Positions 21,510 through 27,630 of a stretch of DNA of 27,630 nucleotides are shown one piece after another. The stretch comes from CG1-02-35-72 sp964564475 (GTDB lineage Bacteria; Bacteroidota; Bacteroidia; Flavobacteriales; Flavobacteriaceae). The stretch covers positions 1 through 27,630 of the forward strand of contig CAZMBM010000011.1 of the NCBI GenBank assembly GCA_964564475.1, in the 5' to 3' direction. The position numbers and the translations under genes were made by a program. The notes under the pieces were generated by a model that was not told the origin of the DNA, did no database searches, and saw only the letters and a list, made by a program, of their open reading frames with translations. Within the stretch, counting starts at the first letter, position 1, and each line of letters opens with the position of its first letter.

Positions 21510-22837
21510 TTTTTGACGTTTATTTTGAGTATATTTTTTGTTTGTTCTGTTATTTTAAAGCGATTGTCTAAGCGTTTTCCCAAGACCCAGATAATATCTT
21601 TATTAACGGTTAATAACCACGTATTTTCTTTATCTAAAAGTGACATTTTTTGATCTTTAAAAAAGGCACTTATTTTCTTTTTCCCCTGCATCCCAAGAGG
21701 GTAAAAATAGTCACCTTTTTCCCATTTTCTTAGTGTTAAAAGGCCTTTTATTTTATCTTTATCTACAAATACACAGTCTGTATTCGCACTCTTTTTAAAA
21801 TCTTTTTTTACAACATTTTCAAAACGCAATTTTAAACCTTCCAAAGTTAAACCTATTTCTAAATTGTCGATTGTATAGGTTTTACTTTTGGTTAATTCTT
21901 TATTTTTTAAGGCGGTAATTACAAATGTATCTCTGTTTTTAAGCAACCTATGTGTTTTGCTAAAAATTTGTTTTCCCGATTGGGCGTTTAACAAATCGGC
22001 AATATCATCCCAGGCCGTAAATCCAAATTCATTGAGTAATTCATACAAATACATTTTGGGATTGCTGAGTCTTAATACAGTCTTAATAGAAATCCTAATC
22101 GTTCCTCTTCCATCTATTTTAAAAATTTTCTTTTTAAGTTCTGTTAAGTAGTCGTTACAAATATGTTCTCTTGCTTTAAAATGTTCTAAACTTTTGTTAA
22201 ATGATTTTATAAGTTGCGGATTTAAACTTTCTAAAACCGGTATTACCCGATGTCTAATTTTATTACGCGAATACTTGTCTGATGCATTACTTTTATCTTC
22301 ACGCCAAGCGATGTTGTTTTCTTTGGCATATGACGCAATTTCATCTCTTGTAAAGGGTAAAAAAGGTCTTATTATTTTATCATTTTTATCTGGGATTCCT
22401 AACATTCCTTTAAATCCTGTTCCTCGTGTCAAATTAAAAAGAACTGTTTCTAAATTATCGTTGGCATGGTGAGCGGTGATTAAATAGTTATAATGCTCTT
22501 GCTTTAATAAGGCGTCAAACCATTGATATCTCAGTTCTCTTGCTGCCAGCTGGATAGATATTTTTTTAGTCTTTGCATATGACACCGTATCAAATTGCTT
22601 GATAAAACATTTTGTTTTATTTTTTTGTGCCCAGTCTTTTACAAATTGTTCATCTAATTCAGATTCTTCTTCTCGTAATTTAAAATTACAATGGGCCAAG
22701 GCAAAATTATATCCCAAGTCTTTTAAAATAGACAAAACCGTCATGCTATCAAGCCCTCCCGAAACGGCGATAAGTAATTTTACCTTTTTTAAAAAAGGAA
22801 AATTATCGGTAATATGTTGTTCTACTTTTTTTAACAC
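21506..22837 (-). CDS. tilS: tRNA(Ile)-lysidine synthetase TilS
   Basis: TilS attaches lysine to the wobble cytidine of the CAU-anticodon tRNA(Ile), changing it from methionine to isoleucine decoding, and is essential in most bacteria. The PP-loop motif SGGLDS lies at residues 26-31. The catalytic segment continues with LAHCNFKLRE, then TAHHANDNLETVLFNLTRGTGFKG and the RNKIRHRVIP stretch. The 443 residues include the C-terminal TilS substrate-binding domain (LRKWEKGDYFYPLGM to ISAFFKDQKM). The last base pairs overlap the dsbD start. I found no exact -7 box in the 53-base gap upstream, so it is probably read from the prc promoter. Confidence 0.96.
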   Translation of the reverse strand: MLKKVEQHITDNFPFLKKVKLLIAVSGGLDSMTVLSILKDLGYNFALAHCNFKLREEESELDEQFVKDWAQKNKTKCFIKQFDTVSYAKTKKISIQLAARELRYQWFDALLKQEHYNYLITAHHANDNLETVLFNLTRGTGFKGMLGIPDKNDKIIRPFLPFTRDEIASYAKENNIAWREDKSNASDKYSRNKIRHRVIPVLESLNPQLIKSFNKSLEHFKAREHICNDYLTELKKKIFKIDGRGTIRISIKTVLRLSNPKMYLYELLNEFGFTAWDDIADLLNAQSGKQIFSKTHRLLKNRDTFVITALKNKELTKSKTYTIDNLEIGLTLEGLKLRFENVVKKDFKKSANTDCVFVDKDKIKGLLTLRKWEKGDYFYPLGMQGKKKISAFFKDQKMSLLDKENTWLLTVNKDIIWVLGKRLDNRFKITEQTKNILKINVKK

Positions 22838-22890
22838 TGTAATTTGTTATTAGGTTTTGATTCTTATTTTAATCCTCTACAAAATAAATA

Positions 22891-23976
22891 TTAATTTTTA
22901 ACATCTAAAGCATCTCTTAAGGCGTTTCCTGTCATCATAAAGGCCATAACCAAACTCATAATAGCCAATCCGGGGATAACGGCCAAAAAGGGTTTTCCTA
23001 AAATTATGTAGTTGTAATGGTCTTTTATCATCGCCCCCCAAGAGGGTGTTGGGGGTTGTGCCCCAATACCTAAAAAACTCAGCCCGCTTTCAATTAAAAT
23101 TGACGCTGCGAAATTAGCTGCCGAAATAACAATAATAGGCGCCAATATATTGGGCAAAATATGTTTAAAAATAATCCGCGCATGCGAAAACCCTAGAGTT
23201 TTAGCTGCTTCGATATATTGTTGTTGTTTGGCGCTTAAGACCTGTCCTCTTACGACTCTGGCGACCTCAACCCACATCGTAAGTCCAACAGCGATAAAAA
23301 CTTGCCAAAAGCCTTTTCCTAAAGCCAAAGTTATGGCAATAACCAAAAGAAGGGTGGGTATTGTCCACGTGACGTTGATAAGCCACATTAAAAAGGTGTC
23401 AACCTTTCCGCCAAAATAGCCGGCGGCAGCACCTATGCTAATACCAATAACAAGCGAAATAAACACCGCTATAAACCCTATAAAAAAAGAAATACGCGTT
23501 CCAATTAAAAGGCGGCTTAACAAATCGCGGCCATACCGGTCTGTACCTAAAAGAAACCTTCTTTTTTTTATGTATTTCGTAGGATTTCCTATAAAGAGCT
23601 CCTTGTTAAAAAACTGTTTTTTACCTAAACTCTTTGGATAATTGACAACCTCTATGCCTCCTTTTTTGAGGGAATAGCTTTCAATCGGAATTTCTGTGGT
23701 GTTTCCTTTTTTACCAAAAAACCATTTACCTACAAAGCTTTGTTTGTTTTCAATTTTAGAGGGGATTTCTAACATCAATACACTAAATCCGGGGGGTTTT
23801 GAGTGAATTTCAAGATGCATCTGATTGGCATTTTTTGTATTGTCTGGCGCTAATACATAAGCAAAAATCGCAACAAAGGCACAAAGCATAATATACCAAA
23901 AACTCAAAAGCCCTGAGCGATTTTCCTTAAATCTGTTCAGAGCAATTTGTGTTAGCGATTTGCTATTTTGTGTCAT
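22891..23976 (-). CDS. OppC-like ABC transporter permease
   Basis: This is an inner-membrane permease subunit of the dipeptide/oligopeptide/nickel ABC importer family. The 361-residue protein has one N-terminal helix (about 22-42), a long extracytoplasmic segment (about 45-140), then GTDRYGRDLLSRL (144-156), which is typical of OppC. A five-helix core follows with the ATPase-docking EAA loop (YIEAAKTLGFSHARIIFKH, about 254-272), and GLSFLGIGAQPPTPSWG near the end. No ATPase, OppB-type partner or binding protein gene is in the window, so its partners must be elsewhere. Its ATG begins on the base after the prc stop codon, which ties its expression to that protease. Confidence 0.92.
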   Translation of the reverse strand: MTQNSKSLTQIALNRFKENRSGLLSFWYIMLCAFVAIFAYVLAPDNTKNANQMHLEIHSKPPGFSVLMLEIPSKIENKQSFVGKWFFGKKGNTTEIPIESYSLKKGGIEVVNYPKSLGKKQFFNKELFIGNPTKYIKKRRFLLGTDRYGRDLLSRLLIGTRISFFIGFIAVFISLVIGISIGAAAGYFGGKVDTFLMWLINVTWTIPTLLLVIAITLALGKGFWQVFIAVGLTMWVEVARVVRGQVLSAKQQQYIEAAKTLGFSHARIIFKHILPNILAPIIVISAANFAASILIESGLSFLGIGAQPPTPSWGAMIKDHYNYIILGKPFLAVIPGLAIMSLVMAFMMTGNALRDALDVKN

Positions 23977-26106
23977 TTAATTTTTGACTAAATGTTCTTT
24001 GGGTTTTAATTTCAGTGCCGCTAAAATATTAAGTGCTTCGTCAATATAAGCATCTTTAGCCAAGTTTTTATGCCATCTTGTTCTTTTTTGAGCCAATACA
24101 GAATCTTTGGCAAATAAAGGCATTTCATATTGAGGCGATTTAAATACCAAATTGTCATTAAATTCACCCAGCCTTTTAAAAGTCTTACTCTCTTTTAATC
24201 GTTCTTCTAAATCTTTTTTAAACGATTTATAATTAAGTGACACCTGTGTTTCTTTTTGTTGTTGCTTTAGCCATTTAGCATTCTGATTGGCCAATTTAAA
24301 ATAGTCATTATTGTGAATGCGTATTTTACTTTGATTTACAACTTCGTCAAAATTGGCATATCCATTCCAAGGGGTATAATTGGCGGGCTCTATTTTATCC
24401 CATGCCAACGGATTTTCTTCATCGCGTTCACCAATGTCCATATAGGCATATCTGTCGGGTAAAGCCACGTCGGAGGTTACGCCTTTTAATTGGGTTGACC
24501 CACCGTTAATCCTATAAAATTTTTGAATGGTCATTTTTAAAGCACCCAAATCTTTGGGATAATTAACATAGTTGTTTAATGTTAAAATATTTTGAACCGT
24601 TCCTTTACCAAATGTTTGTTTACTGCCAATTATTACAGCACGATTGTAATCTTGCATGGCTGCCGCAAAAATTTCTGAGGCCGATGCCGACAATTCATTT
24701 ACCAAAATTACCAAGGGGCCATCCCATTGAATCTTGTTGTTTCTATCTTCTTGAATTCGGGGCTTTTCGCCTTTATAACGTACCTGAACAATCGGCCCGC
24801 TTTTTATAAACAAGCCTGCAATATCTATGGCTGTTCTCAAAGAGCCGCCACCGTTATTTCTCAAATCTATTAAAAGACCCTGAATGTGTTCTTGTTTTAA
24901 ATAGGCTATCTGTTTTTCCATATCGGAAGCCGCATTTCGTGAATTAGCCTTTTTAAAATCTATATAAAATTTAGGTAAATTAATTATTCCGAATTTCTTT
25001 CCGTCTTTCTTTACAATTGATGATTTGGCAAAAACTTCTTCTAACTCGACTATATCTCTAATTATTGAGATGGTTTTAATTGAGCCGTCTATTTTTTTTA
25101 GGGTTAACCGTACTTCGGTACCTTTTTTACCTTTTATAAATTCGATGGCATCGTCTAAACGCATGCCCACAATATCAACAGGTTCATCGTCTCCTTGGGC
25201 GACTTTTAAGATGAGGTCGCCTACTTCCAGTTCACCTTTTTTCCATGCGGGGCCGCCTGAAATAAGCTCAACAACCTTAGTAAAATCGCCTTTCTTTTGA
25301 AGTCTTGCGCCAATACCTTCTAATTTACCGGCCATACTAATATCGAAGCGTTTTTTGTCTTGGGGCGCAAAGTATGTTGTGTGAGGATCAAAACCCAAGG
25401 TAATAGTGTTTAAAAACACGGTAAAAGCATCGTCTTGATTGAGTTCTAACATCCTCGTAAAAAACTCTTCCATGTTTTTACGCGTACTTTCTCTGGCTTC
25501 TTTTTCGATTTGTTTAAAAGATTTCTCTTTATAATTCGGATTTTTTTTATGTGTGGCTTCTTCTAAATCAATTTTGTCTTTTATTCGTGAAATAGTGTTT
25601 AATTTTAATTCCTTTTGCCATTTTTTAATGTATTCTGCTCGGTTTTTTGAGTACTTTAAATCTTCGTATTTTAAAGCTATTTCTTCTTTTTTGTTGAAAT
25701 CAAAAGCATTCTCTAAGAGTTCGGGGTAAAGAAGACTTACTTCTTTTAAACGTTTCTGATAAATGTTATAAACCTCTTTAAAAAAGCTTAGATCTTCGTT
25801 GTTTATTTGGTCGTCTATTTGATCTTTATATTTCGATAAATAATCAATGTCAGGCTGGGTAAAAAAACGCTTGCGCGGATCTAAATTCTTTAAATAATTG
25901 TTAAAAACAAGCTCTGAAAACGCATCGTTTATATCTTTAGGATGGTAATGTCCTTTAATTAGTGCAAACTTTAAAAGGCTGATTAAAACACGGTCTTTTT
26001 CCGGATCGGGTTTTCTGTTTATCGTAAAACTTACCGTAAGCGCCGATACTAAAATTGCCGCGATAAATATTTTTATTTTCTTATTTAATTGTGCCTTTCC
26101 TTTCAT
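23977..26106 (-). CDS. prc: Carboxy-terminal processing (tail-specific) protease, S41A
   Basis: This periplasmic serine protease recognises the C-termini of substrates and trims or degrades envelope proteins. The 709 residues match the long Tsp/Prc form, not the shorter CtpA. An N-terminal signal or anchor helix (about 10-28) comes first, then a helical N-terminal domain. A PDZ domain follows, with LEGIGARLQKKGD, VELISGGPAWKKGEL and VGDLILKV. The S41 catalytic domain has S475 (middle serine of SASASE) and K501 (TFGKGT) as the Ser-Lys dyad, and RNNGGGSL forms the substrate loop. A C-terminal DUF3340-type region completes it. It is the first gene of the prc-permease-tilS-dsbD run, with its own -7 box. 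Confidence 0.96.
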   Translation of the reverse strand: MKGKAQLNKKIKIFIAAILVSALTVSFTINRKPDPEKDRVLISLLKFALIKGHYHPKDINDAFSELVFNNYLKNLDPRKRFFTQPDIDYLSKYKDQIDDQINNEDLSFFKEVYNIYQKRLKEVSLLYPELLENAFDFNKKEEIALKYEDLKYSKNRAEYIKKWQKELKLNTISRIKDKIDLEEATHKKNPNYKEKSFKQIEKEARESTRKNMEEFFTRMLELNQDDAFTVFLNTITLGFDPHTTYFAPQDKKRFDISMAGKLEGIGARLQKKGDFTKVVELISGGPAWKKGELEVGDLILKVAQGDDEPVDIVGMRLDDAIEFIKGKKGTEVRLTLKKIDGSIKTISIIRDIVELEEVFAKSSIVKKDGKKFGIINLPKFYIDFKKANSRNAASDMEKQIAYLKQEHIQGLLIDLRNNGGGSLRTAIDIAGLFIKSGPIVQVRYKGEKPRIQEDRNNKIQWDGPLVILVNELSASASEIFAAAMQDYNRAVIIGSKQTFGKGTVQNILTLNNYVNYPKDLGALKMTIQKFYRINGGSTQLKGVTSDVALPDRYAYMDIGERDEENPLAWDKIEPANYTPWNGYANFDEVVNQSKIRIHNNDYFKLANQNAKWLKQQQKETQVSLNYKSFKKDLEERLKESKTFKRLGEFNDNLVFKSPQYEMPLFAKDSVLAQKRTRWHKNLAKDAYIDEALNILAALKLKPKEHLVKN

Positions 26107-26129
26107 AATTCATTTTTAGCTATAGTAAT

Positions 26130-26137
26130 CAAATATA
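26130..26137 (-). promoter_or_regulatory. -7 promoter box for prc and downstream genes
   Basis: On the minus strand this is TATATTTG, 23 bases before the prc ATG. No good -33 box was seen. It lies in the 229-base divergent gap shared with surE, which otherwise holds AT-rich sequence and one small inverted repeat (TAATC-TAA-GATTA around 26240) but no gene. Confidence 0.6.
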
Positions 26138-26278
26138 CTATTTTTAATCTATTCTACATCTCTTTTGTAAACGCCTTTAAAAACGTTATTTAAAATCAAA
26201 TAATTGACCTTGGAATTACAGCACAAGATTACTTAATTAATCTAAGATTAGTTCTTTACAAAATGTTAAAATTTAGAC

Positions 26279-26310
26279 TTGAAAAGTACCAAAAAATAAG
26301 CTTAGTTTTG
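26279..26310 (+). promoter_or_regulatory. Promoter of surE (both -33 and -7 elements)
   Basis: TTG (26279-26281) and TAGTTTTG (26303-26310) are separated by 21 bases. This fits the Bacteroidota -33/-7 consensus and is the most complete promoter in the window. The surE ATG follows 25 bases later. Confidence 0.7.
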
Positions 26311-26335
26311 TCTTAACCTTTTACAAGTAATTCTG

Positions 26336-27109
26336 ATGAAAAAAAAGCCTTTAATTTTGGTAACCAATGACGACGGCATAACCGCCCCCGGTATTCGCGA
26401 GCTTATAAAAGCTATGAACGAACTGGGCGATGTGGTGGTAGTGGCTCCCGACAGCCCGCAAAGCGGTATGGGACATGCCATTACATTGGATTCTACTTTG
26501 TACTGCAACCCTATAAATATCGATTTAGAAAGTCCACAAATAGAATACAAATGCTCGGGGACGCCGGCCGATTGTGTTAAATTGGCTGTAAATGAAATAC
26601 TCAACCGCAAACCCGATTTGTGTGTGTCAGGCATCAATCATGGCTCTAATGCCTCTATAAACGTTATTTATTCGGGCACTATGAGTGCCGCTATAGAGGC
26701 AGGTATAGAGGGGATGCCGGCCATCGGGTTTTCGCTTTTAGATTATTCTTGGAAAGCCAATTTTAAAGGTTTGGCGCCTTATGTGAAAAAAATTGCCCAA
26801 AAGGTTTTAGACAACGGTTTACCCGATGGGATTGTACTCAATGTAAACTTCCCAAAAACCAAAGAGGGTGTTTTTAAAGGGGTAAAAATATGCCGACAGG
26901 CTCGTGCCAATTGGAAAGAAGAGTTCGACAAGCGTGTCAATCCGCAAGGTAAAGAATATTACTGGCTCACAGGGGTTTTTGACAATTTAGATCACGGCGA
27001 AGATACCGATATTTGGGCCTTAGAGCACCAATACGTATCGGTTGTACCGGTACAGTTCGATTTAACCGCCCATCATTTTGTGCAAAATATTAACAACTGG
27101 GATTTATAA
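26336..27109 (+). CDS. surE: 5'/3'-nucleotidase SurE
   Basis: SurE is a metal-dependent phosphatase that removes phosphate from nucleoside monophosphates (5' or 3') and short polyphosphate, and it helps survival in stationary phase. The metal and active-site residues are present in 257 residues: D12 and D13 (TNDDG), S43 (PQSGMGHA) and N101 (SGINHGSN). The length is normal. It opens a plus-strand group with a small membrane protein and lpxB, with gaps of only three bases at each junction. Confidence 0.96.
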   Translation: MKKKPLILVTNDDGITAPGIRELIKAMNELGDVVVVAPDSPQSGMGHAITLDSTLYCNPINIDLESPQIEYKCSGTPADCVKLAVNEILNRKPDLCVSGINHGSNASINVIYSGTMSAAIEAGIEGMPAIGFSLLDYSWKANFKGLAPYVKKIAQKVLDNGLPDGIVLNVNFPKTKEGVFKGVKICRQARANWKEEFDKRVNPQGKEYYWLTGVFDNLDHGEDTDIWALEHQYVSVVPVQFDLTAHHFVQNINNWDL

Positions 27110-27112
27110 TCT

Positions 27113-27391
27113 ATGAAAAGAGAAATTGGCATAGGGTTTTTAGTAGGGCTTTTGGCTACAGCTTTTAGTTTTTTCCTTTTTATGGAATTTTTCACGTCGT
27201 TAAGTTTTACTGAAGTGATGACCTTTCTTTTCGAAAAAAAGCTCATTGGCAAACTCTTAGGCTTGGCCGCTTTGCCCAATTTATTTGTGTTTTTTGTCTT
27301 TTTAAAAAAGAAGCAAGAGTATCGCGCCCGCGGGGTGGTTTTGGCCAGTTTTATAGTGGCTTTTTTGGTATTAATCGCACAATTTTTATAA
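27113..27391 (+). CDS. Small three-helix membrane protein of unknown function
   Basis: This 92-residue protein is very hydrophobic, with probable helices at about 5-26, 46-64 and 74-91 and a basic loop (KKKQEYRARG) between the last two. That loop places the second turn on the cytoplasmic side by the positive-inside rule. No catalytic motif is seen and I do not recognise a named family. It lies between surE and lpxB with three-base gaps on both sides, so it is co-expressed with them, and an envelope role is a fair guess only. Confidence 0.8.
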   Translation: MKREIGIGFLVGLLATAFSFFLFMEFFTSLSFTEVMTFLFEKKLIGKLLGLAALPNLFVFFVFLKKKQEYRARGVVLASFIVAFLVLIAQFL

Positions 27392-27394
27392 CAG

Positions 27395-27630
27395 ATGAAG
27401 TACTATATCATAGCCGGTGAAGCTTCGGGCGATTTACACGCGTCGAACTTGATGAAAGCCTTAAAAAAACAAGATGCGAAAGCTGATTTTAGGTTTTGGG
27501 GTGGCGATTTGATGCAAGCCGTAGGTGGTACTTTGGTCAAGCATTATAAAGATTTGGCTTTTATGGGGTTTTTAGAAGTCGTCTTAAATCTCAAAACCAT
27601 CATTAATAATTTAAAATTCTGCAAAGAAGA
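27395..27630 (+). CDS. lpxB: Lipid-A-disaccharide synthase LpxB (5' part, cut by window end)
   Basis: LpxB joins UDP-diacylglucosamine and lipid X to form the lipid A disaccharide. Only the first 78 codons are in the window. The N-terminus MKYYIIAGEASGDLHASNL contains the family's hallmark GEASGD. The following WGGDLMQAVGG and KHYKDLAFMGFLEV match the conserved GGxxMxxxG and MGxxEV segments. The gene is open to the last base, so the truncation is due to the window and not to decay. It starts three bases after the preceding small membrane protein. Confidence 0.94.
   Translation, partial: MKYYIIAGEASGDLHASNLMKALKKQDAKADFRFWGGDLMQAVGGTLVKHYKDLAFMGFLEVVLNLKTIINNLKFCKE

Noticed and set aside
26107..26335. 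Riboswitch or RNA gene in the prc-surE divergent gap
   Set aside because: The region is AT-rich with one 5-bp stem and two good promoters. Nothing else in it is structured or GC-rich enough to support an RNA element.
1..27630. tRNA, rRNA, integrase, transposase, toxin-antitoxin or defence genes
   Set aside because: None was recognisable on either strand. The window is made of core housekeeping and envelope genes.

Overview
The window looks like ordinary chromosomal DNA from a member of the Bacteroidota, most likely family Flavobacteriaceae. The evidence is the AT-rich sequence, the near absence of Shine-Dalgarno sites, and the repeated Bacteroidota -7 promoter element TAnnTTTG upstream of genes. 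A SusC-like TonB-dependent receptor with an N-terminal carboxypeptidase-regulatory-like domain and the protein families present (flavobacterial-type TatA, type-B succinate dehydrogenase, S41 tail-specific protease) point the same way. I see no tRNA, rRNA, CRISPR array, insertion sequence, prophage or defence island. I did not find a clearly new multi-gene system. The unexpected content is in the intergenic DNA.

Layout. 18-3529 (+): mutS, then a five-copy heptamer repeat and promoter, tatA, and a PAP2 phosphatase with no gap. 3530-3810: a gene-free strip with three evenly spaced triloop hairpins. 3811-5367 (-): an O-methyltransferase, and an ECF sigma factor with a small zinc-binding anti-sigma-like partner. 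5368-5809: an intergenic region holding a decayed gene start that resembles HMG-CoA synthase, its apparently intact promoter, and an inverted repeat. 5810-9198 (+): the sdhCAB operon with its own promoter and terminator. 9305-10243 (-): a serine racemase/threonine dehydratase-like PLP enzyme. 10323-12259 (+): a glutamine-type aminotransferase paired with an omega-amidase, probably a keto-acid or methionine salvage module. 12260-12700 (-): a histidine-rich four-helix membrane protein. 12785-15580 (-): a TonB-dependent receptor. 15763-19432 (-): a DUF3108 protein, an M23 lipoprotein peptidase and pgi. 19530-26106 (-): a tightly packed run of prc, an OppC-like permease, tilS and dsbD. 26336-27630 (+): surE, a small membrane protein and the start of lpxB.

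How the genes fit together. Much of the window serves the cell envelope: Tat export, PAP2 lipid phosphatase, outer-membrane receptor, M23 peptidase, tail-specific protease, DsbD thiol reduction and LpxB lipid A synthesis. Central metabolism (sdhCAB, pgi), keto-acid and amino-acid metabolism (aminotransferase, omega-amidase, PLP lyase) and information-processing genes (mutS, tilS, sigma factor) are interspersed. Two intergenic junctions share an identical 13-base TTTTTTATATTTG, in which the T-tract of a hairpin runs directly into a -7 promoter box. A third junction has a close variant.
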